DNA from: Neoceratodus forsteri
Lineage: Eukaryota; Chordata; Ceratodontiformes; Ceratodontidae
Length of the DNA stretch: 64,000 nucleotides
Assembly (NCBI GenBank): GCA_016271365.2
Contig: CM057458.1
Coordinates: 196,202,501-196,266,500, forward strand
Direction: 5' to 3'
The notes under the pieces were generated by a model. It did not search any database. It was not told the origin of the DNA and saw only the letters and a list, made by a program, of their open reading frames with translations. Shown piece after piece: positions 34,216 through 44,164 of the stretch (within the stretch, counting starts at the first letter, position 1; each line of letters opens with the position of its first letter). Both the position numbers and the translations under genes were made by a program.

Positions 34216-36006
34216 ATGTCTGATACATCAGACAAGTGGGTCCTGGAAGTAGTAGGCCAGGGACTGGTTCTCCGCTTCAAAAAATTTCCAAAGATGAGAG
34301 CTAGAGCTTTTCCACCTGCAGGTCTCTCACAAACCCTTGCCCTAGAGGCAGAAGTTTCATCTCTGCTGGCTTTAAGAGCCATAGAGAGAGTACCTACCCT
34401 ACATTGGGGCAAAGGTCTGTACTCCAGGTACTTTCTTACCCCAAAAAAGACAGGGCAGTGGCGACCCATCCTAGAACTAAGATACCTAAACAAACATCTT
34501 TTAAAACCAAAGTTCAAGATGGTAACTCTGGGAATAATCCTTCTCTCTCTAAGGCCAGGGGACTGGCTAGCCTCCCTGGACCTCAAAGATGCCTATTTTC
34601 ACATTCCCATCAGGTGCTCCCACAGAAAGTACCGCAGGCTTGAGTTGCCCTCAGGCCACCATCAGTTCAGAGCAATGCCCTTTGGCCTAACTTCAGCCCC
34701 AAGGGTCTTCACAAAGTGCCTGGCAGTAGTAGTTGCCTTTCTAAGGAGGCAAAAGATTTCCATTTTTCCATATCTGGATTACTGGCTCATAGTGGGCCAG
34801 TCCCCAGACCAAGTCAAGTCAGACCTGCAAATGACCCAGCAAATGCTTACTGTTATAGGATTTCTTCTCAACCTTCCCAAGTCAGTTCTTGAGCCAGTGC
34901 AGCTCCTTACCTTTATAGGGGCAGAGCTGGATACTGTCAAAGCAAGAGCCTTTCTTCCCCTGGAAAGGGCAAGAGTTTTTATAGAACTGACTTCTTCCTT
35001 CAGCCTTCAGGTGTCTCGACCAGCAAGGCATTTCCTCCAGCTCTTGGGCCACATGGCAGCCTCTACAGCAGTGGTCCAAGGGGCAAGATTCCAGATGAGG
35101 AACATTCAGTTCCATCTGAGGGCCTTTTGGTCCCAAAAGAAGGATTCCCTTACCAAACTGATCCCAGTGACCCGGACCCTGATCCAAGCCCTTCAGTGGT
35201 GGCAGGATCAGGACAATTTAAGGCAAGGGGTCCCATTTGCCACTCAGTCTCATTCAGTGGTCCTTACCATGGATGCTTCCTTCCTGGGCTGGAGAGCCCA
35301 TCTGGGGGCCCTCACTGCCCAGGGACTGTGGTCCCCTCAGGAATCTCTTCTCCACATCAATCTCCTGGAACTCAGGGGAATTTTTCTGGCCCTGCAAGCT
35401 TTCTCTCAGTCAGTGCAGAACAAGGTGGTTCAAGTCAGAACAGACAACACCACCACCATGTGGTACATCAACAAGCAGGGAGGCACACGGTCTCCGGCCT
35501 TGTGCATAGAAGCCATGAAGTTGTGGTCCCTGGCTTATTCCCTGCAAACCTCTCTGATAGCAGTCCACCTTCTGGGGAAGGACAATGTGCTAGCAGATGC
35601 ACTGAGCAGGATTTCACAGGGCCATCATGAATGGTCCCTGGACCCTCTGGTCTTGAAGGTGATTTTTTCAAGGTGGGGCACTCCAGAGATAGATCTCTTT
35701 GCATCCCCATACAATCATCAACTTCCTCTCTTTTGTTGCAGACCCCCAGTCTTGGGCACAGTCCCTCTGGATGCTCTGATTCTGAACTGGGAAGGAAAAT
35801 TTCTGTATGCTTTCCCTCCCTTTCCTCTACTGTCCAAAGTTTTAGTCAAGATAAAGTCACAACCTTGCGAAGTGATTCTGATTGCTCCAGATTGGGCCAG
35901 ACAGCCTTGGTACCCCCTGTTACTGTCCCTAGCAGTCCATCTTCCTCTGTCTCTTCCCAGGAATTACAACCTGGTAACCTCCTCTCGGGAGGATTTGGTA
36001 CCCTAA
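34216..36006 (+). CDS. DIRS copy B reverse transcriptase-RNase H (open, catalytic Asp lost)
   Basis: The frame is 596 codons, uninterrupted, starting MSDTSDKWVLEVVGQG. RT covers residues ~50-290: KDAYFHIPI (about 125), FRAMPFGLTSAPRVFTKCL (about 155-173), then a catalytic box that reads YLDY at residues 186-189 (34771-34782). YLDD is found in copy A and is required for metal binding, so polymerase activity should be lost although the frame is open. RNase H covers residues ~345-465 with MDAS (about 352), ELRG, RTDNTTT and ADALSR. The C-terminal region includes IDLFASP and APDWARQPWYPLLL (about 555-568), the DIRS-specific domain often described as methyltransferase-like. The reaction would be copying element RNA and degrading it in the hybrid. 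Confidence 0.9.
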   Translation: MSDTSDKWVLEVVGQGLVLRFKKFPKMRARAFPPAGLSQTLALEAEVSSLLALRAIERVPTLHWGKGLYSRYFLTPKKTGQWRPILELRYLNKHLLKPKFKMVTLGIILLSLRPGDWLASLDLKDAYFHIPIRCSHRKYRRLELPSGHHQFRAMPFGLTSAPRVFTKCLAVVVAFLRRQKISIFPYLDYWLIVGQSPDQVKSDLQMTQQMLTVIGFLLNLPKSVLEPVQLLTFIGAELDTVKARAFLPLERARVFIELTSSFSLQVSRPARHFLQLLGHMAASTAVVQGARFQMRNIQFHLRAFWSQKKDSLTKLIPVTRTLIQALQWWQDQDNLRQGVPFATQSHSVVLTMDASFLGWRAHLGALTAQGLWSPQESLLHINLLELRGIFLALQAFSQSVQNKVVQVRTDNTTTMWYINKQGGTRSPALCIEAMKLWSLAYSLQTSLIAVHLLGKDNVLADALSRISQGHHEWSLDPLVLKVIFSRWGTPEIDLFASPYNHQLPLFCCRPPVLGTVPLDALILNWEGKFLYAFPPFPLLSKVLVKIKSQPCEVILIAPDWARQPWYPLLLSLAVHLPLSLPRNYNLVTSSREDLVP

Positions 36007-36675
36007 TCTTCAGTCTCTAAATCTCAAGGCCTGAATCTTGAAGAGTTAAGAGTATGCAGATTTGCATCTGTCTCAGGGGGTTCTGGACATCCTCAAAGCC
36101 ACTCGAAAGCCTGCCACTAGAAAGACCTATATCTCCAAATGGAAGAGATTCAGCATTTGGTGTTCTAAGCAGCATACTTCCCAAGACACTGCTGAATTGC
36201 CTACAGTTCTGGATTATATGGTCCATCTTAATGGCCTAGGCCTCAGACCAGTTACTCTCAAAGTTCACTTTGTCAGCTGTGTCTGCTTTTCTGTCAGTGG
36301 GGAAGTCGTCCTCACTATCATCTCATCTTGTGTTCTGTAAATTTTCAAAGGATTGCTTCATACCAATCCTCCATTCAGAGACCCTGCCCCTGCCTGGGAT
36401 TTAAATGTTTGTATTGCTCAATTGATGCAACCTCTCTTTGAGCCTATGTCCTCAGTAGAGCTGAAGTACTTGACTTGGAAAACTGTGTTTTTAATAGCCA
36501 TTACTTCTGCCAGACGTATCTGTGAACTGCAAGCCTTGTCAGTGGAACCTGATTTTATCTCCTTTCATAGGGATAAAGTGGTTCTTATAACCAATAGAAG
36601 GTTCTTGCCCAAAGTGGTTTCAGATTTTCACCTGAACCAGTCTGTCGCTTCCTGTTTTCTTCACTGATCATTCCT

Positions 36676-37817
36676 CTTCAGGAGAAACATAGAATTTGAT
36701 GGCAGATGAGGACTGCTTGGCCCACCCAGTCTGCCCATTTCCCTACCTAATGGATAAGCTGAAGATCCTTGTTAACCAGCAGCCTAGTTCTTTGTACCCC
36801 CACCCCCTAGAATTGCGTTATGACTGTTCCATGCATGCTTGAATTCAACCACTGTTTTTGACTCGACAACCTCCTCCGGAAGGCCGTCCATGCATCCACA
36901 ACCCTCTCTGTGAAAAAATGCTTCTTTACATTACCTCTGAGCCGCCCCCCCACCATCAAATTGTGCCCCCTTGTTCTTGCACACCTCTTTTTTTGAAAGA
37001 TGCTTCCCTCTTGGACTTTGTTGATTCCCTTGAGGTACTTGAAAGTTTCTATCATGTCCCCCCTCTCCCTCCTTTCCTCGAGGCTATACATATTAGGCTC
37101 CTTTAGTCTCTCTTCATATGTCTTCCAGTGCAGACCCTGCACCATTTTAGTTGCCCTCCTTGGACAGCTTTCATCCTGTCTATGTCCTTGCAGAGACTGG
37201 GTCTCCAGAACTGCACACAGTACTCCAGATGGGGTCTCACCAGCTGTCTGTACAGAGGGATAACAGCTTCCTGTTTTCTACTAGTGATGCCTCTCCCTAT
37301 GCATCCCAGTATCCCCCCAGCCCTCCTTGCTGCCCTCTCACATTGCTTGCCCACCTTTAAGTCATCTGATATGACTACCCCCAGGTCCCTTTCCATTTTT
37401 GTTGTTGTTAGTATCTCACCCCCCATTGTGTACTCTTCCCCTGGGTTTTTGTTTCCCAGGTGCATTACCTTGCACTTCTTAGCATTGAATCTAAGCTGCC
37501 ATACATTTGACCATTCCTCTAACCTTGCCAAGTCCCTTCTCATCCTTTCCACCCCACCTTGTGCATCAACTCTGTTGCAGATCTTTGTGTCATCTGCAGA
37601 GAGACATACTTTTCCTTCCAGTCCCTCTGCAATGTCGCTTATAAAGGCATTGAAGAGGACCGGTCCTAATACTGAACCCTGCGGTACCCCACTAGTAACC
37701 CCTTTTTCTTCAGAGTGGACTCCATTTACTATTACCCTCTGTGTCCTATTCTTCAGCCAATTCTTTACCCAGGCTATCATCTTGGGACCCACTCCCAGGC
37801 TGGCTAACACAGTTTAG
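36676..37817 (-). mobile_element. CR1 LINE fragment inserted in DIRS copy B
   Basis: The minus-strand RT frame 37810-37103 contains SGVPQGSVLGPVLFNAFISD, a catalytic box SADDTK, WQLRFNAKKCKVMHLG and RPHLEYCVQFW. A second frame, 37145-36807, continues with TYEERLKEPNMYSLEERRER and ends with HGTVITQF. The frame change falls near 37120. The 3' end (about 36735-36676, minus) reads TGGGCAGACTGG...CATCTGCCATCA...CTATGTTTC, the typical CR1 terminus. The 5' part is truncated before the RT palm. The same 3' terminus occurs alone at 55966 and 57129. Confidence 0.9.
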
Positions 37818-37885
37818 ATATTAAAAGGGCCCTTAGCTACTATATAGAGCATACCAAGGGTCACGGGTTTGATTCCCTCCAGCTG
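37818..37885 (+). repeat. tRNA-like fragment at the CR1 5' junction
   Basis: TTAGCTACTATATAGAGCA resembles an A box and GGTTTGATTCCC is a good B box 20 bases later. The spacing is shorter than in a complete tRNA. It may be a SINE head or tRNA-derived filler at the 5' junction. Confidence 0.4.
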
Positions 37886-38235
37886 TTCCTCACTTATGGA
37901 GAAGTGGGGGAAGGGCAAACCTGCCACCAAGAGAACTATTGCCAGGTGGATTGTATCTTGTATACAATTCTGCTATGAGAAACTAGGAAAAATTCCACCC
38001 TCAGGCCTGTGTGCTCACTCCACCAGAGGTACAGCTGCTTTCCTGGCTGCTGCCAGGGATATTACTCTCTTAGAAATTTGTCAAGCAGCCACATGGAAAG
38101 CAGTCCATACCTTTACCAAGCATTACTCTCTGGATATCCAGGCTAGGAGTGATGCTCAGTTCGGCACAGCAGTACTTCAGAGCCTATTCCCAAAGTAGGT
38201 TCTGTCCCTTCTCCATGGAGGTACTGCTTGGTAGT

Positions 38236-38336
38236 CTGCAATAGTCAGAATACAGCAAGATTTCATGTTGTTTGAAGAAAAAATTACTCACCTTAGTAAT
38301 TATGTTTCTTCTAATGGAGTCTTGCTATATTCTGAC
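38236..38336. repeat. DIRS copy B internal complementary region
   Basis: 38236-38276 is the reverse complement of the left terminus (from 31973). 38275-38336 is the reverse complement of the right terminus (38733-38795). Together they spell the joined ends of the element, the expected bridge for circularisation. Confidence 0.9.
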
Positions 38337-38596
38337 CTCCCTCCCTGCCTCCCCTCTCAGAGCCTGTTTTTGGGAAGTGGGTGGGCAGGTGCAGTGTTGC
38401 ATCTCAGGGGTGCTCTTTTTATACCCTCTTCTTTTGGTTTGGGTGTTTGTTTTATCCTTATTCTTAATTGGATTGTTTTTTTGTTTTGGGTTTCCTGACT
38501 AGAGTTTTCCTTTGGGGATCCAAAGCTTTTTGTTGTCAGTTGGCTAGTAAAAATGTTACAATTTCCACGTAGAATAGTTAGTGAGTTTTTGCTTGT

Positions 38597-38795
38597 AAGA
38601 ATCTGACAGTTGGATTTCAAAGGGCTCCAGACAGAGACCTCAACCAAGCGTGAGCTCAGCATTTTATGCTCTGCATAGAAAGTTAACCCTTTGTTCTCCG
38701 GGGCAGTTTAAAGGCTGGGATTAACTGCAATAGTCAGAATACAGCAAGACTCCATTAGGAGAAACATAATTACTAAGCTGAGTAATTTTTTTCTT
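38597..38795 (+). repeat. DIRS copy B right inverted terminal repeat
   Basis: Complements the left repeat over 38597-38745. It has an extra terminal extension (CTCCATTAGGAGAAACATAA...) that has no partner at the left end but is matched in the internal complementary region. Confidence 0.9.
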
Positions 38796-38905
38796 TCATG
38801 TCGATGATATGCAAAAGAAATATATAGACAGCATTGTAAATGCAAGCTAAATTGTGTTAAAATATGGATTTCAGAGTTTTCCCTGAGGTGTCCGCAGCCC
38901 TTTAA
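38796..38905 (+). mobile_element. Right half of the MITE split by DIRS copy B
   Basis: Aligns with 56530-56657 and ends with CCTGAGGTGTC...CCCTTTAA, equivalent to the right terminal repeat of the intact MITE. Confidence 0.7.
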
Positions 38906-39439
38906 GTGATAAACTAAAGAGGGAAGAAGATAATGCATTGTTGAGAAAAATGGTGAGAAATAAAAGGACGTACAGTGGAAGGCTAGAGAAATTGGAGTAC
39001 AGGATACTGCAGAGAAAATGAAATACTGAATTTAATCACGCATAAGCTGAACTGGAAGAAAAATATGCAGGGGACAAAACCAGAAACAAGAAAACATTTT
39101 TTTTCTATATGTCAAAGGATTGGGGGTTGCTGGGTCCATTATACTGTCATGGGTGGAGGTTTCCTCAGCAGAGATATTGAAAAGCACAGGAACTGAACAG
39201 GTGTTTGCTGAGTGTATATAGTGTTTTTTTTTTTGGGGGGGGGGGAAGAGATATGAAGCACACAGGGAATAAAAATACAAGGTGAGGGGATGATGATTTG
39301 ACTATATTAAGAAAGGAAGCAGAGGAGAAATTGTTGGAACTGAGGATGGCTGTGTCACTTGGGGGAAGGAGGAGGTTATTGGATATGTCTACTAGACTAG
39401 TGGGAACACAATGGGCTCTGGCCCCTTCCGAATCTAATA
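38906..39439. other. No gene seen
   Basis: Unassigned, with a T/G homopolymer block near 39225-39245. Confidence 0.6.
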
Positions 39440-40010
39440 TTGTATTGTCTTATATAATTTCCAAATTCTTCACAGATGCATCACAGGCTCATTAAGTTGC
39501 TCCTTAAAAATTTTCAAAGTTGAGGCCTGCTTGATGATCTGAGGTTTTGAGTTCCAAAGCTGAGGTGCATAAACTGCAATGGCACAGTCTCCTGCTGTCT
39601 TCATTTGAGCCCTGGGAACATGCAGGAGATCAGCCCTCTCCAAGCTCAGTAGCTGACTCAGGGTATGCAGAAGAAGAAAGTATAAGATATACTCTGGATC
39701 CACTCTGTTAAAGCTTTATATATTACAATTAAAAGTGTGAAACCTATGGAGGATCTTAGTATACAGGCAGTCAGTGCCGTGCAACCAGCATACGTCTGAA
39801 GTACTCGAACTGGCTCACATCAGACACTACGCATGCCCCTGCATTGTGCACTAGCTGCAACCACTGCATCAATTTTGAGGGAAGCCTAATGCAGAGCATA
39901 TTACAATACTCATGTCTAGGAGTCACCAGACTCAGAAAGGATAAGCTAGATGAAACCACAACCACACTGACATGCCACACTTTTATCACCATACAAACTA
40001 CACCTGACCT
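39440..40010 (-). pseudogene. L2/Rex-type LINE RT C-terminus, reverse
   Basis: Minus-strand frames 40160-39771 (PRHEYCNMLCIRLPSKLMQW near 39905, LQLVHNAGACVVSDVSQFEY near 39850) and 39703-39470 (RADLLHVPRAQMKTAGDCAI, VYAPQLWNSKPQIIKQASTL) form the characteristic end of a CR1/L2-group reverse transcriptase. Upstream parts are not recognisable. It lies in the intron about 600 bases before the host exon. Confidence 0.72.
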
Positions 40011-40590
40011 CTTTACACCACTCCAACTGTCACGGTACTGTGCAGATGGTAGAATCTCTCCTTTACAGTGGTTGAAGCATGTGTCAGGATTTGTAAAGGG
40101 GATGACACAGCCACAATTCACAGTTTTTAATTGTGACTGCATCTTCCAAAATGTACCCAAAGCTTTGTTTTCCTATTTTCAGACATTTCAGTGCATTTGT
40201 GATACTTTACCTGCTTTACGGCCACTCGCATCAGAAACATGATACATGCATCAACTTTTGTGGCTCACGTGGCACCCGACATGCCACAAGTTGCAGCGCT
40301 GCTTAACGTTAATCCATGTATTAAGGCAGCGTGCTGAAATATAGTAGAAAAGTTAAGCACCTCAGTGCTGCGTGTTTGAGAATATTGCCCCTGATGTTTC
40401 ATGGTCAAAAGGTTAAGGGTTTGAGCAGTTTCTCCACTACTGCAGTGAGATCCAACCAACAACACCTTTGTGTAGACCACACACATACAGAACACTGGAA
40501 AGTGAAATTACTTCAAAAAGCGCAATGGTTATGGTTTATTTTGGGAGTTTTAAACCACATTCTCTGCTATTTGAATCCTTTTCCTTATAG
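40011..40590. other. Intron sequence; nothing recognised
   Basis: No element or gene seen. The polypyrimidine tract and acceptor (TTTTCCTTATAG) lie at 40579-40590. Confidence 0.6.
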
Positions 40591-40716
40591 GGAGATCTGG
40601 TGTATGTAAACTATGCCCGAATAGAGGACTTTTTCAAACTAGAACGTGACCTGGGAATCAACTGCACTGGGAAAATAGTCATTGCCAGATATGGAAAAAT
40701 CTTCAGAGGAAACAAG
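40591..40716 (+). CDS. NAALAD2: Host exon: glutamate carboxypeptidase II family (NAALAD2/FOLH1-like)
   Basis: A 126-base open exon with acceptor TTATAG and donor AAG|GTACTG, phase 0 at both ends, encoding 42 residues. It reads [20 protein letters not shown], then [20 protein letters not shown], then NK. This is a highly conserved part of the apical (protease-associated) domain of the FOLH1/NAALAD2 type II membrane zinc peptidases, which remove C-terminal glutamate from N-acetylaspartylglutamate and folate polyglutamates. The Arg in FRGNK should correspond to the substrate-glutamate-binding Arg210 of the human enzyme. The stretch [16 protein letters not shown] favours NAALAD2 over FOLH1 from memory. 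No neighbouring exons were recognised, so both flanking introns are long and full of transposons. It is the only host-protein exon found. Confidence 0.9.
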
Positions 40717-42590
40717 GTACTGTAGTAGAGTGAATGACAAGTTTATTTGCAGACCGTTGTCCCCATGTGGATCAATAGCTTCAGTTTTAAAAGATACCGA
40801 ACTCCCTGTTTTCTGATTGGTTCCTGTAGGGGGGAAAAAGTTCTATTTATGGGCAGAATCAAGCACTTTCAAATAGTAATCCTAGTACCTTAAAGTCAGT
40901 GGTTTAATAAAGTTTTGTATCATGTGAAAGTAGGTCTACATTCAGGAAATCTTTTGAAAAGTCCTGCCCTAATCAGAATGTAACATGGCCGTGGACTTGC
41001 AGCATACTGATGCCGTCCAAGCAAGACAGCTCTGACTGTACTATGTATTAGACTTCAAAGTTCAGATATCATTGATTAATCATATTGTGAGGACAGTGTC
41101 TTTAACTATAGTGTACCATAGACACTACATAGTAGTCAGAACTGTCTCGCTTGGATGACACCATTACATAACATATCTGCAGTTATGTTTTGATCAGGGC
41201 TGGACTTTCAAAAGATTTTCTGACCGCATATGTTATTTCAATGGTGTCTGCTGAACCTAATAATTGCTTTTTTCCTTGGAACAGAGTATTATCTACCAGT
41301 AGGTTTGAGAGGCTTGGTTTGCTAATCCCCTTAGGAGGGCCTCCCTCTGCCTATCCCCACTTGTCTGTTGCCACAGATGTAGTCAGGATACAAGGCAAAT
41401 CTTGTAAGGGTTTGGTGAAATCCTATCAGATAATCAACTGCTCCCCATAGCAATCCTGTAGCAAGGCAGCAAATGCTACTGGAGAAAATGCTCAGACCAG
41501 CTATGGGCATCCTGCTAGTCCTGCGATGCACCTGGATAATTTAAGGAGGCAAATTAAGAACATGACTCATAAATGAATTTAAATAATACTCGGACATGCA
41601 AGATTACAACACAGTCATACCTTGTCTTGGTGAAGCTTGCATGCAGTATGTTTGTGCGTGTGTCTAAAGAAATAACCAGGGACCACTAACACTGATGAAA
41701 TGGGTGTTGGGACTTAACAAAACTTTGGTTATGTATAGAATTGACCAGTCATACTTGTCTAAATAAACACATTATTTTGCATTTCTGTGGTGAGTTGTCA
41801 GCTGTGCTGGTATTGCCTGTTTGCTGCAGTGAGCAAAACTGGAGAGATTGTAGTACAGGTAAAGTAGCGCCACACACATACACACACATGCACAACTAAC
41901 CATTTTAAGAAGATCTTGTTGAAGATATAGGGGAGAGTTTAGGAACTGAAACTAGCAGTTTACTAGAGTCTCTTGCTAACAGCTTTTCCACAAGATAGCA
42001 TAGATCTATCTATGGTATTTTCCTGTCTGGCTGTTGCATCAAGGAAATGTGCCTTTAAAAAGTAGTTAAACAGTTTCCTCCAGAGAGGAATAGTAGGGCA
42101 CGTTGAATGAGACAGCAAAAGGAGAAAACATATTCTGAGACTCTAAACTTTCTAAAGGATGCTTTTTGTTCAGTGGGAGAGGAACAGAAAGACGAGCCCC
42201 ACTGCAGGTTCTAATTGTGCCCCCCCCCCACCAATGTCCTCTTGCCCAGTCTGCAAACTGCAGTAAAGTTTGTTTTTTCTTAACTTTGTTTTTATGTTTG
42301 CTTGCACGCATGTGCAAGAAATATAGTGCCATCATCCGAATTTTCGGAGGTGTGCCACCCTGTCTTCCAATTCAGTCAGTGTGTTTGCAGGCGCGGCCAC
42401 AGTTTACCAATGAATGCTGCAGCTGTCTATGACAGCAATTGAAAATGCAGTGCCGTACAGTTCAAAGGGAGAGCTCCGCTTCAGTGAGCAGCGATAAGAT
42501 GTCAGCGTGCTCATGTGCTCTTCCACACACACACACACATGCATATTAAGTGCTCATTTCCCCCCACCCCACTTGCATACACTGTATGGC
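40717..42590 (+). other. Intron sequence; nothing recognised
   Basis: Downstream intron of the host gene. It contains short CA runs near 41870 and 42520 and otherwise unassigned AT-rich DNA. Confidence 0.55.
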
Positions 42591-42594
42591 AGGC

Positions 42595-42810
42595 AGAGTG
42601 CCTAATCCCCGTCGGCTGTGCTGCGCTTCCCCCAACAGAGTTCCAAATTGCCTTGCTGGGAGCTCACACACCAGTGTAGCTTAACCGTCTATATAGCCCG
42701 TGGGGTGCCCAATCCCCGTCGGCTCCACTTCCCGCAAGAGATTACCGGTGCCATGCTGGGAGCCCACCCCAGCGTGGCACAAGTCCCATGCTGTCTATGG
42801 GGAAAAAAAT
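42595..42810. repeat. Diverged tandem duplication, period about 106
   Basis: GTGCCTAATCCCCGTCGGCT (about 42599) and GTGCCCAATCCCCGTCGGCT (about 42702) start two units that continue with similar CACTTCCC, TGCTGGGAGC and GTGTAGC/GTGGCAC blocks. Confidence 0.8.
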
Positions 42811-43055
42811 CTGAAAGAAAAACCTTCCCTCACTGACTGTCCTGGACCCCTCCCCCATCCGCCCCTCCCTCTGCGCACCCCTGCCTCCCCACACCCCCAC
42901 CTCACCCCCATACTTACCTCCCGAGTCCCAAGGATGATGTTCGTGGACCGGGAACACGCCTGCACTCTTCAAAGCCGACCGCGAACTGAAGAAATGCCGG
43001 TAAGCTGTATAATGGAATAAATAGGGTTTTTTCAACTTTGCTGCCTATCTCAGGC
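42811..43055. other. C-rich spacer; no gene seen
   Basis: A stretch with many CCC and CACCCC runs near 42840-42915, then AT-rich sequence leading into the palindrome. Confidence 0.6.
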
Positions 43056-43279
43056 ATTTTGGGAAATTATTTCACCAAATTTTCAACATGGGATTTTTGG
43101 GACCCCACCTCATGAATTCTGTCACTGTCATTTTGTTAACCAGGCCCGAAAGGTGATTTCGCGGTCACTGTTTGGAACCACCTTTCGGCACCGATTTATG
43201 AAACAACAGTGTTACAGTTCATGAGGTAGGCCCCCAAAAACCCTATGTTGAAAATTTGGTGAAAAAATTCCCCAAAATG
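43056..43279. repeat. Palindrome of about 220 bases
   Basis: The left arm 43056-43128 and right arm 43211-43279 are inverted copies (TTTCACCAAATTTTCAACAT against ATGTTGAAAATTTGGTGAAA). An inner pair CCCGAAAGGTG / CACCTTTCGG at 43145-43155 and 43179-43188 flanks the centre. Confidence 0.88.
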
Positions 43280-44150
43280 ACTGTTTTACGAGCATGCATT
43301 GCGTTGTTCCTACGCACGCTCGTAAGTTCGCAAATTTTCAATATTTTCACTCCAGATTTTCAACATTGCCATTTTACCATACCTCCTTATGAGCAGTACT
43401 GCTGCCATTTCTCATCTTGCCCAAAATGTGTTTCATGCATGTAGCACACAATGGCGAGTCGGTGTGTGAAATCAATGTTCGGGACAGATTAAGAAAATCA
43501 CAGTGACACTGTTCATAAGCAGAGGTGTTAAAATGGCTATGTTAAAATCTGGTGAAAAAGTCCGCAAATGACTGAAATATAGCTTGCCATTGCGCAGTTT
43601 CCATGCACCCTCGTAGTTCATGGATTTCTAATATTTTCAGTCCAGATTTCACCACTGGCATTTTCCACACTTCCTTATGAACAGTACAGCTGTCATTTTT
43701 CACACCATGGCCGAAATGCGTGGTCGCTGTGGGAAATCGCTGTTCGGGATAGATTAAGAAAATCACAGTGACATTGTTCATGAGCGGAGGTTCCAAAATC
43801 CCTGTGTTTACAATCTGCTGTAAATAAAAAAAATCCCTAAACTAATTGCATTACGGATGTGCGTTGTGCATTTTCTACGCACTCTCGTAACTTCACCAGT
43901 TTTTTTTTTTTTTTTATATTTTCACTGCGGATTTTCAACATTGCCGTTTTTTGCTCTTCCCCTTGAGCAGTACAGCTGTCATTTTTCACAACCTGCTCAA
44001 AATGTGTTTTCGCACCTGTGGTGCCAAATGGCGTAGTCGCTGTGTGAAATCAGCTTTCGGCTAACAAACTGATATTTCCACTGTTCAAAAGGTGGGGGTC
44101 ACAAAAAATACATGTTGAAAATTTGGAGTGAAAATGCCAACGAATGCCTG
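43211..44150. repeat. Tandem array, three units of about 286 bases plus a partial
   Basis: The landmark ATTTTCA.T.C.GATTTTCA followed by CTTATGAGCAGTAC recurs at about 43345, 43633 and 43917. GAAAATTTGGTGAAAA-like motifs recur at 43249, 43544 and 44117. The first unit is shared with the right arm of the palindrome. Units are diverged by substitutions and small indels. No coding frame is conserved. Confidence 0.85.
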
Positions 44151-44164
44151 AGGCGTTAGGGTTT

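Larger units (their letters stand above)
36020..38198 (+). pseudogene. DIRS copy B tyrosine recombinase, split by a CR1 LINE
   Basis: The N-terminal core-binding part reads at 36062-36340 (ATRKPATRKTYISKWKRFSI). An in-frame TAA at 36338-36340 follows. The same frame continues at 36353-36667 with the first catalytic Arg in TSARRICELQAL (near 36507). CR1 sequence interrupts from about 36676 to 37817. The C-terminal third resumes at about 37890-38198 in another frame with box II intact (AHSTRGTAAF), then EICQAATWK and the nucleophile Tyr in FTKHYSLD. The block corresponding to about 60 residues of copy A just before the insertion is missing, so the insertion came with a deletion or followed one. 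Confidence 0.88.
31974..38795 (+). mobile_element. DIRS-type retrotransposon, copy B (near complete)
   Basis: Left inverted terminal repeat, gag, RT-RNase H, tyrosine recombinase, internal complementary region and right inverted repeat are all present. It spans about 6.8 kb including a CR1 LINE of about 1.15 kb inserted in the recombinase gene. It sits inside a MITE without a target-site duplication, as expected for recombinase-mediated insertion. Gag has two nonsense codons, RT has lost a catalytic Asp, and the recombinase is split. It cannot be autonomous. Confidence 0.95.

Noticed and set aside
37128..37817. Plus-strand frame of 229 codons
   Set aside because: Antisense of the CR1 reverse transcriptase frame.
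42166..42432. Possible further exon of the host gene
   Set aside because: No similarity to the peptidase and no matching phase-0 splice sites.
43056..44150. CRISPR-like array
   Set aside because: Units of about 286 bases without short conserved repeats and spacers, and in a vertebrate genome; a tandem/palindromic satellite fits.
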